Positions 25,647-37,000 are shown, counted from the stretch's first letter. The stretch is DNA of 55,173 nucleotides from Acinetobacter sichuanensis (GCF_003024515.2 NZ_PYIX02000028.1:1-55173), one strand, 5' to 3'. Numbers and translations are program-made. The notes: generated by a model from the letters alone, not told the origin.

Positions 25647-25870
25647 ATCTATAAAAATAACTAAAAAATAAATTATATTTTTCAAATATTTAATTAACCC
25701 TCCTTTCTAGTGAATACATTTTAAATTGCTTATTTTTTGCTAAGTTTAGCTTTTATTTTTTTATCTTTTTTTTTCATTAGCAATCACATAAAACTTATTT
25801 TTTGGAAAATACAAAGCTCTCTAAGCTGTTGCTCATTCACTTTATTTTTAACGTAGGGGCAACATAACTC

Positions 25871-26830
25871 ATGACTCGTTCATTTCAACCGACATGGAAA
25901 AAAATTACCATTCTCAGTGCGAGTCTTGCTACCGTTATGATGCTATCTGCATGTTCAAAAAAAACCGAAAGCACCACTTTAAATATTGGTTATCAAAAAT
26001 ATGGTCTACTGCCAATTATTAAAGCACGTGGCGATCTAGACAAAGCGTTAAAACAAAAAGGCATCAATATCAAATGGGTAGAATTCCCTGCTGGTCCACA
26101 GCTTTTAGAAGGTCTCAATGTCGGCAGTGTAGTGTTTGGCGAAGCAGGTGAAGCACCGCCTATTTTTGCACAAGCGGCGAACTCGAAACTGGTCTATATC
26201 GCCAATCAGCCTGCTGCACCGAAAGCAGAGGCTTTAATTGTACCGAAAGATTCAAACATTCGATCTATTCAAGAACTCAAAGGTAAGCGTGTTGTTTTAA
26301 ATAAAGGTTCAAATGTCCATTATTTATTGCTCAAGTTGCTTGAAGCCAACCATTTAAAACTTTCTGACATTGATGTGGTGTATTTACCTCCAGCCGATGC
26401 CCGTGCAGCATTTGAAAAAGGTGCTGTGGATGCATGGGTGATTTGGGATCCATTCTTTGCCGCAGCAGAACAACAACTTGGTGCAAAAGTTCTGGCAACA
26501 GGAGAAAACCTCGTCAGTAATCACCAATTTTATTTGGCAGATCGTGAGTTTGCAGAACAACATCCTGATGTCCTAAAAACCGTCGTGAATGAACTCAACA
26601 CCACAACACAATGGGTCTCACAGCATCAAACAGATGCAGCAAAGCTTTTAGAACAACAAACAGGGTTATCGACAGAAATACTCAGTACGTCTATCTCTCG
26701 TATGGGATTTGGGGTGAAACCTATTTCAAATGAAGTGGCGAAAGAACAGCAATATGTCGCAGATGCTTTTTATCAGCAAAAACTTATTCCAAACAAAATC
26801 AATATTCAAGCGGCTATTTTAGCCCATTAA
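25871..26830 (+). CDS. ssuA: Sulfonate ABC transporter substrate-binding lipoprotein (SsuA-like, first)
   Basis: This is a periplasmic aliphatic-sulfonate binding protein that feeds the SsuBC transporter. It has a lipobox Leu-Ser-Ala-Cys with C28, so it is anchored in a membrane, unlike the soluble E. coli SsuA. The NMT1/SsuA-like fold is indicated by 'LNIGYQKYGLLPIIKARG', 'VEFPAGPQLLEGLNVGSV', 'GEAPPIFAQAANS', 'GKRVVLNKGSNVHYLL' and 'VDAWVIWDPFFAAAE'. The gene opens the operon ssuA-ssuA-ssuD-ssuC-ssuB. A second binding protein follows after 15 bases. Confidence 0.88.
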   Translation: MTRSFQPTWKKITILSASLATVMMLSACSKKTESTTLNIGYQKYGLLPIIKARGDLDKALKQKGINIKWVEFPAGPQLLEGLNVGSVVFGEAGEAPPIFAQAANSKLVYIANQPAAPKAEALIVPKDSNIRSIQELKGKRVVLNKGSNVHYLLLKLLEANHLKLSDIDVVYLPPADARAAFEKGAVDAWVIWDPFFAAAEQQLGAKVLATGENLVSNHQFYLADREFAEQHPDVLKTVVNELNTTTQWVSQHQTDAAKLLEQQTGLSTEILSTSISRMGFGVKPISNEVAKEQQYVADAFYQQKLIPNKINIQAAILAH

Positions 26831-26845
26831 TTTGAGGAAAATAAT

Positions 26846-27838
26846 ATGACTCAACAGCAAAACAAGACACCAAAACCATTACAGCCTCAGTTCACACAGC
26901 ATGGCATGACTGCAATGTTGGTGGCTTGTGCGATGTTGGGTTCACCTGTGGTTTGGGCAGTAGACCCAAGCGTCAAAGAGTTACGCATTGGCTTTCAAAA
27001 AAGCTCAATTAACTTGGCAATCGCGAAGCAACAACAATTGTATGAAAAAGAATTTCCCAATGCCAAAATCTCTTGGAATGAATTTCCTGCTGGTCCACAA
27101 ATTTTAGAAGCACTTGCAGTGGGTTCAATTGATGTTGGCGTAACTGGCGATACACCGCCTGTTTATGCTCAAGCAGCCAATAAACCATTGTATTACATCG
27201 CCTATGAAGCGGCAAAACCCTTGGCATCTGCGATTTTAGTGCCTAAGGATTCAAAATTGACGCAACTCAGTCAACTCAAAGGGAAACGTATCGCGCTACA
27301 AAAAGGCTCTAGTGCACATTATTTATTGGTACAAGCGGTGCGTAAAGCAGGTTTGCAATGGTCTGACATTCAACCCATTTGGCTTACACCTGCGGATGCT
27401 CGTGCAGCATTTCAAAAAGGTGCCGTCGATGCATGGGCAATTTGGGATCCTTATTTTGCTTCTGCACAAATTGAAGACCAAGCACGTGTACTCGCTTCAG
27501 GTAAAGGTCTAAGCCCTAACTACACATTTTATTTAGCTTCACCAAATTTTGTAAAACAACATCCTCAAGCAGTGACTGGTTTTATTCAACAAATCAATCT
27601 GGCTGATCAATGGGTACAAACACATCAAAAAGAGACGGCGCAAAGTATTGCTCAAAGCACAGGTTTAAAACCAAACATCAGTACGGTATTTATTCAACGT
27701 CGCCCAAAACCCTCTTTTGCAGCACCACTCAACGCCAAAGTCATTGCAGATCAGCAACAACTGGCAAATCGTTTTGCTGAACTCAACATTATTCCTAAAC
27801 CGATCAATATCAAGCTAGCCGTTTGGACTGGCAAATAA
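26846..27838 (+). CDS. ssuA: Sulfonate ABC transporter substrate-binding protein (SsuA-like, second)
   Basis: This is a second binding protein of the same family, here with a cleavable signal peptide of about 38 residues (ending 'SPVVWA') instead of a lipobox. Conserved blocks match the first copy: 'EFPAGPQILEALAVGSI', 'GDTPPVYAQAANK', 'GKRIALQKGSSAHYLL' and 'VDAWAIWDPYFASAQ'. A long N-terminal polar stretch rich in Gln and Lys precedes the hydrophobic core. AGGAAAATAAT precedes the ATG. It probably widens the range of sulfonates that the single SsuBC pair can import. Confidence 0.88.
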   Translation: MTQQQNKTPKPLQPQFTQHGMTAMLVACAMLGSPVVWAVDPSVKELRIGFQKSSINLAIAKQQQLYEKEFPNAKISWNEFPAGPQILEALAVGSIDVGVTGDTPPVYAQAANKPLYYIAYEAAKPLASAILVPKDSKLTQLSQLKGKRIALQKGSSAHYLLVQAVRKAGLQWSDIQPIWLTPADARAAFQKGAVDAWAIWDPYFASAQIEDQARVLASGKGLSPNYTFYLASPNFVKQHPQAVTGFIQQINLADQWVQTHQKETAQSIAQSTGLKPNISTVFIQRRPKPSFAAPLNAKVIADQQQLANRFAELNIIPKPINIKLAVWTGK

Positions 27839-27856
27839 TTTAAAAGGATGCAAGTG

Positions 27857-29026
27857 ATGAAAATTTTTTGGTTTATTCCAACACACGGTGATAGTCGTTA
27901 TTTGGGTACGAGTAAAGGCGCTCGTCAAGTCGATCATGCTTATATGAAGCAAATTGCGGTTGCAGTTGATAACTTAGGTTATGAAGGTGTTCTTATTCCA
28001 ACAGGGCGTTCATGTGAGGATCCGTGGATTACAGCGGCAAGCTTAATTGATGCGACACAAAACTTAAAATTTCTTGTGGCTTTACGTCCAGGTGTGACCA
28101 CTCCTGCCCTTGCTGCACGTATGGCAGCAACCTTTGACCGTTTATCCAATGGTCGCGTGTTACTCAACCTTGTGACAGGTGGCGATGAGCAAGAGTTAAA
28201 AGGCGACGGTGTCTATGAAGACCATGCAACACGTTATAAAACTGCCGCAGAATACACCACCATTTGGCGTGAAATTTTAAAGCGCTCACACACAGGCGAG
28301 TCTTTTAGTTTTCAAGGTGAACGTTTAAGCGTAGAAGATGCCAAGTTACTCTATCCACCGATTCAGCAACCTTATCCGCCACTTTGGTTTGGCGGTTCTT
28401 CTGAAGATGCGATTGAATTGGCAGCCGATCAGGTCGATACCTATTTAACTTGGGGCGAACCACCTGCCGCAGTCAAAGAAAAAATAGCTGTCGTCAAAGC
28501 CAAAGCTGAAGCTAAAGGTCGTCAGTTAAATTATGGCATTCGTTTACATGTCATTGTGCGTGAAACCAATGAACAAGCATGGCAAGCAGCCAATGAGCTG
28601 ATCCAATACGTCGATGATGCAACGATTGCCGCAGCACAAAAGAAATTTAAACAAATGGACTCTGTTGGTCAGCGCCGTATGGCTGAACTGCATAATGGAG
28701 ACCGAAGTAAACTCGAAGTGTCACCTAACCTTTGGGCAGGTGTCGGTTTAGTACGTGGTGGTGCGGGTACAGCTTTGGTTGGTGATGCACAAACAGTTGC
28801 TGACCGTATTCAAGAATATGCTGATTTGGGTATTAGCACATTTATTTTCTCAGGCTATCCACACTTAGAAGAATCAATTCGTTTTGCTGAATTGGTCTTC
28901 CCTTTACTGCCGATTGAAACACGCCAAAAACTTACACAACCGAATTTAACAGGTCCATTTGGTGAAATCGTTGCCAATAACTATACCGCAGAGGAACATA
29001 AAACTCCTTTAAAGGAGTCAGCATGA
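27857..29026 (+). CDS. ssuD: SsuD, FMNH2-dependent alkanesulfonate monooxygenase
   Basis: SsuD releases sulfite from alkanesulfonates with reduced FMN and oxygen so that the sulfur can be assimilated. The luciferase-like monooxygenase fold is clear: '[16 protein letters not shown]', '[19 protein letters not shown]', '[18 protein letters not shown]' and '[17 protein letters not shown]'. The region 'GRSCEDPW' carries the cysteine known near the SsuD active site. I chose the ATG at 27857, with AAAGGA about eight bases upstream; another ATG nine bases earlier lies too close to it. No ssuE reductase gene is present in the operon, so reduced flavin must come from elsewhere. It overlaps ssuC by four bases (ATGA). 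Confidence 0.95.
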   Translation: MKIFWFIPTHGDSRYLGTSKGARQVDHAYMKQIAVAVDNLGYEGVLIPTGRSCEDPWITAASLIDATQNLKFLVALRPGVTTPALAARMAATFDRLSNGRVLLNLVTGGDEQELKGDGVYEDHATRYKTAAEYTTIWREILKRSHTGESFSFQGERLSVEDAKLLYPPIQQPYPPLWFGGSSEDAIELAADQVDTYLTWGEPPAAVKEKIAVVKAKAEAKGRQLNYGIRLHVIVRETNEQAWQAANELIQYVDDATIAAAQKKFKQMDSVGQRRMAELHNGDRSKLEVSPNLWAGVGLVRGGAGTALVGDAQTVADRIQEYADLGISTFIFSGYPHLEESIRFAELVFPLLPIETRQKLTQPNLTGPFGEIVANNYTAEEHKTPLKESA

Positions 29027-29844
29027 ATGCAACGACCAAACCAAGTCATCAAGTAAAAAATAGTTCCGTTTCACGTGGAACGAAAAAAATTGGACAACGC
29101 CTGTTACCTTGGATCGTACCTATTTCTTTGGTTCTGATTTGGCAAATATCCTCTCAAACAGGTTTGCTTGAAAGTCGTGTATTACCTGCACCTACTGCTG
29201 TAGTTTCGGCATTTTGGACGTTACTGCTCAGTGGTGAACTTTGGCAACATGTCAAAGTCAGTGCAGGACGTGCTTTGATGGGGTTATTGGTGGGTGGTGG
29301 TTTAGGTCTATTTTTAGGCTTACTCAATGGTTCATCAAAAGTTGCATCAAATTTACTCGATACCACTTTACAAATGATCCGAAACATTCCAGCGCTCGCG
29401 TTGATTCCACTGGTCATTTTATGGTTTGGTATCGATGAATCAGCCAAGTTATTTTTGGTTGCTGTGGGCGTATTTTTCCCGATGTATATCAATACTTATC
29501 ATGGTATCCGCTCTGTAGATCCACAATTGATTGAGATGGGTAAAAGCTATGGTTTAAGCCGTTGGCAACTGTACAAAGACATTATTTTACCAGGGGCAAT
29601 GCCTTCGATCTTGGTCGGTTTACGCTTTTCACTTGGACTGGTTTGGGTCTTACTGATTGTTGCTGAAACTATTTCAGCGCAATCAGGTATTGGTTATATG
29701 ACCATGAATGCCCGAGAGTTCTTACAAACGGATATCGTACTGGTAGGGATTTTACTCTATGCCCTATTAGGTAAATTTGCCGATGTTTTTGCACAATATT
29801 TAGAAAAATATCTATTGCGTTGGCACTCAGGCTATCAAAAATAG
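29023..29844 (+). CDS. ssuC: SsuC, sulfonate ABC transporter permease
   Basis: SsuC is the membrane part of the sulfonate importer. It has about six helices and a BPD_transp_1 domain with the coupling-helix region '[25 protein letters not shown]' in which the E-A-A-like loop is recognisable. The N-terminal 30 residues are polar and cytoplasmic, followed by the first helix ([16 protein letters not shown]). The ATG overlaps the ssuD stop codon, indicating coupled translation. At 273 residues it is normal for the family. Confidence 0.93.
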   Translation: MNATTKPSHQVKNSSVSRGTKKIGQRLLPWIVPISLVLIWQISSQTGLLESRVLPAPTAVVSAFWTLLLSGELWQHVKVSAGRALMGLLVGGGLGLFLGLLNGSSKVASNLLDTTLQMIRNIPALALIPLVILWFGIDESAKLFLVAVGVFFPMYINTYHGIRSVDPQLIEMGKSYGLSRWQLYKDIILPGAMPSILVGLRFSLGLVWVLLIVAETISAQSGIGYMTMNAREFLQTDIVLVGILLYALLGKFADVFAQYLEKYLLRWHSGYQK

Positions 29845-29854
29845 GAGCGAGATT

Positions 29855-30652
29855 ATGACGGATTTAAGCATCAGCCAATATGCTCACGAGTTTGTCGTAA
29901 CACCTGAAAATGTTACAGCAGATAATGAAAAAATTGGTGCAGAAATCGATATCACCGAATTACACAAATATTATGGTGATGTAAAAGTTCTAGAAGATCT
30001 TGATTTAAACATCAAAGCAGGAGAATTTATTGCCATTGTAGGACGCAGTGGTTGTGGTAAAAGCACCCTATTGCGTTTAATTGCCGACTTAGAACAACCC
30101 AGTTATGGTGAAATTAAGTTTAAATCGCAAATTAATTTTCGTGAAGGAATTACCGCAGATGATATTCGTGTCATGTTCCAAGATCCACGTTTATTACCTT
30201 GGAAAAGTATTCTTAAAAATGTTCAATTGGGTTTAGATAAAGCCCAATATCCAAAAGCTGAACAATTACTGGAAAAAGTCGGATTAAAAGAAAAGTCGGA
30301 ACTCTGGCCCTCTCAACTTTCAGGTGGGCAACGCCAACGTACAGCTTTAGCACGTGCCTTATCTCACACACCACGTGTTCTGCTCTTGGATGAACCATTA
30401 GGTGCTTTAGATGCCTTAACACGACTAGAAATGCAAAGTTTGATTGAAAAATTATGGCTAGAACAAGGTTTTACCACTATTTTGGTCACTCACGATGTCA
30501 GTGAGGCAGTACAACTTGCCGATCGCATCATTTTGTTAGACAAGGGACATATTGCTCAACAATTTAATATTGATTTGGCACGACCTCGTCAGAAAGGCAT
30601 CGCTTTTGCCGAGTTTGAACAACAAATTTTACAAGCAGTATTGTCTACTTAA
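29855..30652 (+). CDS. ssuB: SsuB, sulfonate ABC transporter ATP-binding protein
   Basis: SsuB powers sulfonate import. All ABC motifs are present: Walker A 'GRSGCGKST', Q-loop '[13 protein letters not shown]', signature 'LSGGQRQR', Walker B with D-loop '[12 protein letters not shown]', and the switch His in 'VTHDVSEA'. An extra N-terminal part of about 30 residues precedes the ATPase fold, compared with short versions of the family. It is the last gene of the operon and is followed by a hairpin terminator. Confidence 0.95.
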   Translation: MTDLSISQYAHEFVVTPENVTADNEKIGAEIDITELHKYYGDVKVLEDLDLNIKAGEFIAIVGRSGCGKSTLLRLIADLEQPSYGEIKFKSQINFREGITADDIRVMFQDPRLLPWKSILKNVQLGLDKAQYPKAEQLLEKVGLKEKSELWPSQLSGGQRQRTALARALSHTPRVLLLDEPLGALDALTRLEMQSLIEKLWLEQGFTTILVTHDVSEAVQLADRIILLDKGHIAQQFNIDLARPRQKGIAFAEFEQQILQAVLST

Positions 30653-30671
30653 TTCATAGTATAAAATTCAA

Positions 30672-30710
30672 ACAACAACTTTAAAGTTAATTTAGAGTTG
30701 TTGTCATTTT
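30672..30710 (+). terminator. Terminator after ssuB
   Basis: ACAACAACTTTAAA and TTTAGAGTTGTTGT form a 14-bp stem (one wobble pair) with the loop GTTAA, followed by CATTTTATTTT. The rest of this 315-base gap is AT-rich and holds the rutR promoter region. Confidence 0.75.
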
Positions 30711-30949
30711 ATTTTAACGTGATCACAAATTTATTAAAATTTCTTAACAAATTTACTTTTTATATTATGTTCAATATTAAAATAAGCTTAAAAAAAACCA
30801 TTTATTTTTTCTTATATTTTTATAATTATTGCATTATTTTTGTGCATATAAACTAAATAAATGCATATTCGACATTAAATAATAAAACTTCATAATAAAA
30901 CTCAATAATATTTTAAAATAGTCGAGCAGACCTGTGCACAAATCAAACG

Positions 30950-30959
30950 TTTTACCGTA
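30950..30959. promoter_or_regulatory. Possible RutR half-site upstream of rutR
   Basis: TTTTACCGTA here is the same ten-base string as the left part of the palindrome at 42219 in front of the nucleobase permease. The right arm is degenerate. It may allow weak autoregulation, but it is close to the proposed start of rutR. Confidence 0.3.
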
Positions 30960-30967
30960 CAATTTAA

Positions 30968-31606
30968 ATGTTATTTTTTAGACCCAGTGATGCGATGGAA
31001 CAAAAAAAGAGTGCTCAGAAAAGACAGCAGTTACTCAATGCAGCCTTAGACGTATTTTCAATCTACGGATTTAATGGCGCGAGTTTAGAGGAAATTGCTC
31101 AGCTTGCCGAAATGCACAAATCAAATATTTTCTATTATTATGAAAATAAAGAAGCCTTGTATGTCGAAGTGCTAACAACAGTCATGCAAAAATGGTTAGC
31201 GCCTTTACAAATGCTTGAATCAGAATTAGAGCCTGTTGAAGCGTTAAGTCATTATTTAATGACAAAAATTGAAATTTCTAGAACGCAACCAAAAGCCTCT
31301 AAGCTGTTTGCTTTAGAAATTATTCAGGGTGCGCCTCATATTTTACCGATCTTAAAAGGTCCATTAAAAAAATTATTTAAGCGTAAAGCAAAAGTGATTT
31401 TAAACTGGCAAGAGCAAGGTAAAATTTCAACGCAAATTGACCCTGAACTTCTGATTATTAATATCTGGGGCTTAACACAAAATTATGCCGATTTTAGTAC
31501 ACAGATGGAAATGGTTACAGGCAAGACTTTAAGAAATAAAAGTATGTATCAACGTGCAATTGAACACACGATTCATATGATTTTATATGGTGTAATTCCA
31601 AGATAA
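30968..31606 (+). CDS. rutR: RutR-type TetR-family regulator of pyrimidine/purine use
   Basis: This is a TetR-family regulator with a clear match to E. coli RutR beyond the helix-turn-helix. Shared blocks include 'ALDVFSIYGFNGASLEEIAQ', 'YYYENKEALYVEVL', 'WLAPL', 'SRTQPKASKLFALEI' with 'QGAP', 'IDPELLIINIWGLTQNYADF' and 'VTGKTLR' ahead of the C-terminal helix. RutR senses uracil or thymine and controls pyrimidine degradation and related genes. No rut catabolic operon is in this window; the likely local target is the permease gene at 42313. The start may be ATG 30968 or the ATG at 30995 (MEQKKSAQ), which aligns better with the family. Confidence 0.85.
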   Translation: MLFFRPSDAMEQKKSAQKRQQLLNAALDVFSIYGFNGASLEEIAQLAEMHKSNIFYYYENKEALYVEVLTTVMQKWLAPLQMLESELEPVEALSHYLMTKIEISRTQPKASKLFALEIIQGAPHILPILKGPLKKLFKRKAKVILNWQEQGKISTQIDPELLIINIWGLTQNYADFSTQMEMVTGKTLRNKSMYQRAIEHTIHMILYGVIPR

Positions 31607-31644
31607 ATCGATCATTCTTAAAGCTCAAACATTGTTTTGGCATA

Positions 31645-31666
31645 CGACCATAGTTTGCTATGGTCG
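31645..31666. terminator. Hairpin between rutR and the nucleosidase-like gene
   Basis: CGACCATAG and CTATGGTCG form a perfect 9-bp stem with the loop TTTG between convergent genes. T-rich sequence follows after six bases, so it is a moderate terminator candidate. Confidence 0.5.
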
Positions 31667-31686
31667 CCAGATTTTATTTTAAAAAT

Positions 31687-32250
31687 TTAAAACCGCTTAT
31701 ATAAATCTAATAATTTTTGCGCGCCTAATAATAAATTTTCTTCCCAATCTAAATGTGCGGTTTCATTTGCACCATCGGTAATATACTTTACTGAAATTAA
31801 ACGCACACCCAATTTTTTACAGACTTTTGCTAATGCATAGCCTTCCATATCGACTAAATTACATTTTACTTTAGGTAAACTAATTTCGAAATTATCACCT
31901 GTACCACAAATCCCCTTCGGCAAGTCTTGAAAATAAGGCTCTATTTCAATAGCACTTGGAAAATACTCATCCATTGGGGTAATTCCAACCTCAAACCCTA
32001 AAGGTGATACATCCATATCACGCTGTACAAATGTCGTAACCTCAACCAACTCATGCGCATTAAACGTTGAGCTTCCCGCAGTACCTAAATTTAATAAAGT
32101 TTTACACTGCGTTTTCTGGATAATTTCAAATGCTTTAAATGCAGCATTCACTTTTCCGATACCACTATAATGCACAGCAATACTTTCTTGTTCAAATAAG
32201 CCTTTTGACTCACTTGGCAATGCCATCACTAAAGCTAAATCCTGTTTCAT
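31687..32250 (-). CDS. Nucleoside phosphorylase/nucleosidase-family protein (MTA/SAH nucleosidase-like)
   Basis: The protein shows the PNP/UDP fold pattern: 'VHYSGIGKVNAAFKAF', 'TLLNLGTAGSS', 'CGTGDNFEI' and the substrate-binding 'VDMEGYALAKVCKKLGVRLI' with 'KYITDGANE' following. The Met-Glu and Asp residues of the catalytic loop are present. With 187 residues it is shorter than the classical MtnN/Pfs enzymes (about 230) and probably lacks part of the N-terminal region. It most likely splits a purine nucleoside such as methylthioadenosine, but the substrate cannot be fixed. Confidence 0.75.
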   Translation of the reverse strand: MKQDLALVMALPSESKGLFEQESIAVHYSGIGKVNAAFKAFEIIQKTQCKTLLNLGTAGSSTFNAHELVEVTTFVQRDMDVSPLGFEVGITPMDEYFPSAIEIEPYFQDLPKGICGTGDNFEISLPKVKCNLVDMEGYALAKVCKKLGVRLISVKYITDGANETAHLDWEENLLLGAQKLLDLYKRF

Positions 32251-32305
32251 AAAAGCACTTGCATCTCATGTTTTTGATTTGAATAAGGTTGTTTATTTTC
32301 AATAA

Positions 32306-32337
32306 AAAAGCCAACTTCTGCATCAAAGTTGGCTTTT
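32306..32337 (-). terminator. Terminator after dnaJ
   Basis: AAAAGCCAACTT and AAGTTGGCTTTT form a perfect 12-bp stem with an 8-base loop. T residues follow on the minus strand. It lies 19 bases after the dnaJ stop codon. Confidence 0.9.
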
Positions 32338-32356
32338 CATTTCATCATACGATCAG

Positions 32357-33475
32357 TTAATCAAATAAACGATCGAAGAATGATTTTTTCTTTGGTGATG
32401 ATGTACTGTCATCACCATCCATTGTTGCTTGCAATTCTTTTAACAATTCACGTTGACGTGCTGTTAAGTTGACTGGTGTTTCTACCACAATACGACACAG
32501 CAAATCACCTTGCATACTGTTACGTACAGGGGTCACACCTTTACCACGTAAGCGGAACATTTTTCCTGTTTGAGTACCTTCAGGAATTTTTAAGCTCACA
32601 CGACCTTCTAAAGTCGGGATTTCTATTTCTTTACCTAAAGCAGCATCAGCGATGCTAACAGGAACATCCATATAAAGGTCTGCACCATCACGTTGGAAGA
32701 TTTCATGTTCACGTACAACAACTTCAACGTATAAATCACCTGCTTGACCATCACGAATTGCTTCGCCTTTGCCTGTCAAACGCACGCGATCGCCATTGTC
32801 CACACCCGCAGGAATAGTCACTTCGAGTGTTTGCTGACGGTCTTTTACGCCTGTACCATGACAGGTGTTACATGGGTTCTTAATGATTTTCCCTTGCCCA
32901 CGGCACGTACTACATGTCTGCTGTACCGAGAAAAAGCCTTGTTGCATACGCACTTGACCTGCACCATGACAAGTCTTACACGTTTCTACATCATTTGGAT
33001 TTTTAGAACCTTTACCATCACATACATCACATGGTGCTGGTGCAGTAAAAGTCACCGTTTTTTTAACGCCTTTAACTGCTTCTTCTAAGGTTAATTCCAT
33101 GACGTAACGTAGGTCTGAGCCACGACGGGTTCGTTGTTGGCTACGACCGCCACCACCGAAAGCACCACCAAAGATATCACCAAATTGGCTGAAAATATCT
33201 TCTGCGCTAAAGCCACCACCGCCAAAGCCGCCACCACCGCCCATGCCACCTTCAAACGCTTGATGTCCCATACGGTCATACATACTGCGTTTTTCGCTGT
33301 CAGATAAAACTTCATAAGCTTCAGCAGCTTCCTTAAATTTATCTTCAGCTTCAGGGTTGTCAGGGTTACGGTCTGGATGATATTTCATCGCCAACTTACG
33401 GTAGGCTTTTTTAATTTCATCATCACTAGCGGTTTTAGCAACACCTAAAACCTCATAATAATCACGTTTAGCCAT
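32357..33475 (-). CDS. dnaJ: DnaJ, Hsp40 co-chaperone
   Basis: DnaJ stimulates the ATPase of DnaK and delivers unfolded proteins to it. The J domain contains H33-P34-D35. A Gly/Phe-rich stretch runs from about residue 70 to 110. Four CxxCxGxG zinc repeats follow: [24 protein letters not shown] and CNTCHGTG. Two C-terminal substrate domains end the protein. At 372 residues it is a full type-I DnaJ. dnaK is not in this window, so the usual dnaK-dnaJ pairing is absent here. Confidence 0.97.
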   Translation of the reverse strand: MAKRDYYEVLGVAKTASDDEIKKAYRKLAMKYHPDRNPDNPEAEDKFKEAAEAYEVLSDSEKRSMYDRMGHQAFEGGMGGGGGFGGGGFSAEDIFSQFGDIFGGAFGGGGRSQQRTRRGSDLRYVMELTLEEAVKGVKKTVTFTAPAPCDVCDGKGSKNPNDVETCKTCHGAGQVRMQQGFFSVQQTCSTCRGQGKIIKNPCNTCHGTGVKDRQQTLEVTIPAGVDNGDRVRLTGKGEAIRDGQAGDLYVEVVVREHEIFQRDGADLYMDVPVSIADAALGKEIEIPTLEGRVSLKIPEGTQTGKMFRLRGKGVTPVRNSMQGDLLCRIVVETPVNLTARQRELLKELQATMDGDDSTSSPKKKSFFDRLFD

Positions 33476-33568
33476 GATTGGCGATGCTCCACAAAATTTT
33501 GATCAATTCTTACTGTCAACTAAAATGGGGACGACCCGTCGCTTTTACAAGCGTTCACAGTAAAAAAA

Positions 33569-33946
33569 TTAAAATACAGCTTTACTAATAAGATATTTAT
33601 TGAAACCTTTAAACCATGCATTTAAGAGGTATAACCATGAAATTGCACTAAAAATTACACCAATCACAGTACATGCCTTAACCCAAAGCATCGAATCCCA
33701 ATAAAAGAAAATGAGCGGAATAAACCACAATGCAGCAAATGCTGCCAAAACTAAGAAAATGACCACACTACGCATCACCCATAATGCTTGAGCATGAATC
33801 CATACTTCTGCATGTTCGGACATCGCAACTTTACGTGCTAAAAAGTACGAAATAAGAGCACTGATAATCGTAAATAATGCGAGAAATAGGAAAATATACG
33901 AGATCGTCATATAACGACGATGTACTTTGAGATTGTCTTGCCCCAT
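33569..33946 (-). CDS. Small membrane protein of unknown function (125 residues)
   Basis: Three hydrophobic helices are visible at about residues 14-36, 58-80 and 87-108. The first is followed by a short loop with charged residues (ARKVAMSEHAEVW). The layout resembles the DUF4870-type three-helix membrane proteins, but I cannot confirm a family. No enzymatic motif is seen. It lies upstream of dnaJ on the same strand, separated by 93 bases. Confidence 0.7.
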   Translation of the reverse strand: MGQDNLKVHRRYMTISYIFLFLALFTIISALISYFLARKVAMSEHAEVWIHAQALWVMRSVVIFLVLAAFAALWFIPLIFFYWDSMLWVKACTVIGVIFSAISWLYLLNAWFKGFNKYLISKAVF

Positions 33947-34081
33947 AGGTGATTTTTATACCTCAATCCATCACATCATTTTACATATTTTGTGTGGAAA
34001 CTTCTAATGCGACTAGCTGTAAAATATGAGGTGCTACTATATTGAATTTTTCAAAATTTCGCACCTACAATTCATATATTT

Positions 34082-37000
34082 CTAGGAAGTTTTTACTTGT
34101 TTTTTAACTTTAAACCACGCGGCATAAAGTGCAGGTAGAAAAAATAGTGTTAAAAGTGTTGCAATAATTAAACCACCCATGATGGCAACTGCCATTGGTC
34201 CAAAGAAAATACTACGTGATAATGGAATCATTGCAAGTACCGCAGCCAGTGCAGTTAAAATAATCGGTCTAAAACGACGAACGGTTGCATCTAAAATTGC
34301 ATTCCATTGATCTTGTCCAGACTGAATATCTTGCTCAATTTGATCAATCAAAATCAATGAATTACGCATAATCATGCCTGACAATGCAATTGTACCGAGC
34401 ATAGCAACAAAACCAAATGGCTTATTAAAGATTAATAAAAATAAAACAACACCAATTAAACCCAAAGGTGCTGTTAAAAATACAATAAAGGAGCGTGAAA
34501 TACTTTTTAATTGAATCATTAAGAGTGTAAACACGACAGCTAAAAATAATGGCATTCCTGCATTGACAGAACTTTGTCCTCTGGCTGACTCTTCTACTGT
34601 GCCACCGACTTCAACTAAATAACCATTTGGTAATTCAGTACGTAATTGCTCAATACTGTCTGCTAGCTCACCCACTACTGTTGCTGGTTGTAAAGCACTA
34701 CGAATATCTGCACGTACTGTGATTGTTGGTAAACGATTACGATGCCAAATTAAACCATCTTCAAATTTATATTGAATATTGGCGATTTGAGATAATGGCA
34801 CTGAACCGCCTTGACTCGTTGGCACAGCCAAATTTTCTAAAGATCCGACTTCAAGCCGTTCAGCCTGTTCACCACGTAAACGAATATCAATAAGCTCTCT
34901 TTTTTCACGGTACTGATTAATCATTGCCCCTGAAATTGAACTATTTAAAAAATTGGCAACATCTAGACTACTCACACCCATTTGGCGTGCACGATCTTGA
35001 TCAATTTCTAAAGAAATAATTTTGCTTGGTTCACCCCAGTCTAAATGCACGTTAGTCGTATTTGAATTTTGACTGACCAATGCTGAAACTTTATGTGCTA
35101 ACTGACGGACTGTATTTAAATCTTCTCCCGATATACGATATTGAATTGGATAACCTACAGGTGGACCATTTTCTAGTAACGCCACACGAGTACGCACCTC
35201 AGGCAATAGTTGGCGAATTTGCGTATCTAAAGATTTACGAATTTCATCACGATCATCTAAAGAAGATGCCAAAACGACAAACTGGGCAAAACTTGCTTGT
35301 GGTAATTGCTGATCAAGCGGTAAATAAAAGCGAGGAGAACCTGTACCGACATAAGCAACATAATTATCAATCCCTTTTTGTTTGGATAAAAATGCCTCGA
35401 CTTTTTTGACTGCTTTTTCGGTTGCAGCCAGAGAAGCACCTTCTTCAAGCTTAAGATCAACTAAAATTTCAGCTCGATTGGAAGGTGGAAAAAACTGTTG
35501 TGGTACTAACTTGAACATCATCACTGATAAAATAAATATACCTACAGTCAGCGTGATCACGGTCTTACGATAATTTACACACCAGTTGACCAACTTTCGA
35601 AAGCTTTGATAAAACTTAGTTTGATATGGATCATAATGTTCACCCGTATGATGCACGATAGGGGGTGGTTCAGGTTGTTTACGTAAACGCGCCCATAGAC
35701 GTTGATACCATGGTGCTTTTTGGGCTGTTTGATTAAAATCTGGTAAAAGTTTATCGCCTAAATAAGGCACAAAAACCACGGCTGCCACCCAAGACACCAC
35801 CAAAGCAATGGTCACGACTTGGAAAATAGAACGTGTATATTCACCCGTGCTCGATGCTGCGGTTGCAATCGGTAAAAAACCTGCTGCGGTAATTAATGTC
35901 CCAGTCAGCATAGGGAAAGCCGTGCTTGTCCATGCATAACCTGCGGCTTTCATACGGCTATAGCCTTGCTCCATTTTGATTGCCATCATTTCAACAGCAA
36001 TAATGGCGTCATCGACCAAAAGACCGAGTGCTAAAATTAAAGCACCTAAGGAAATTTTATGTAGCCCGACATCAAATAAATTCATTCCTGCAAAAGTCAT
36101 TGCTAAAACTAAAGGAATTGAAAATGCGACGACTAAACCTGTACGAAACCCGAGTGAGAAGAAACTCACTAATAAAACAATAATGACAGCTTCTGCTAAA
36201 ACCTGAATAAACTCATGAATACTACGTTGCACTGCAACAGGCTGATCAGAAACTTTTTGTAGCTGCATACCCAGTGGCAAAGTTTTTTGTAGGTGGGTAA
36301 ATTCGGTTTCTAAGTTTTTGCCCAAGGCAATAATGTCGCCTCCTTTACGCATAGATACTGAAATACCAATACCATTATCACCATTAAAACGCATACGTGG
36401 TTGCGCAGGCTCACTAAAGCCTCGATAAACCTCAGCAACATCACCCAGTTGAATGGTTTTATCGCCCACTAACAAAGGCATTTTTTTAAGGTCATCGACA
36501 GACTGTAACTGCCCTCCTACACGAACTTGAATACGGTCTGTTGTTGTTTCAAAAAAACCTGCACTTGCGACACTATTTTGCTGACGTAAGGCTTCTTGAA
36601 TTGCTGTTACAGGAATTCCTAACTGAGCAGCTTTGGTATTTGAAAGTTCAATCCAAATTTTTTGGTCTTGTAAGCCAACTAACTCAACTTTCCCTACATC
36701 TTTAACACGCTGTAACTGGAGTTGTAAGCGGTCAGCGTATTCTTTTAAAGTGGCATAATCAAAATCTTTGCCTGTTAAAACATAAATATTTCCAAAAGTA
36801 TCACCAAACTCATCATTGAAAAATGGTCCTTGCACACCGCTGGGTAATTGGTGCTGAATATCCCCAATTTTTTTACGAACTTGATACCAAACATCAGGAA
36901 TTTGATTAGATTTTAAGGAGTCTTTGGCAACAAATGTCACCAATGATTCACCTGGGCGTGAATAGGCTGCGATCCGATCATATAAGCCCGTACTCATCAA

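Noticed and set aside
25547..25870. Small peptide frame beginning at 25571 after argA
   Set aside because: It runs through the terminator hairpin and its product is low-complexity with no initiation signal.
33170..33270. Repeat-like GGT/GGC-rich stretch inside dnaJ
   Set aside because: It encodes the normal Gly/Phe-rich linker of DnaJ, not a separate repeat element.
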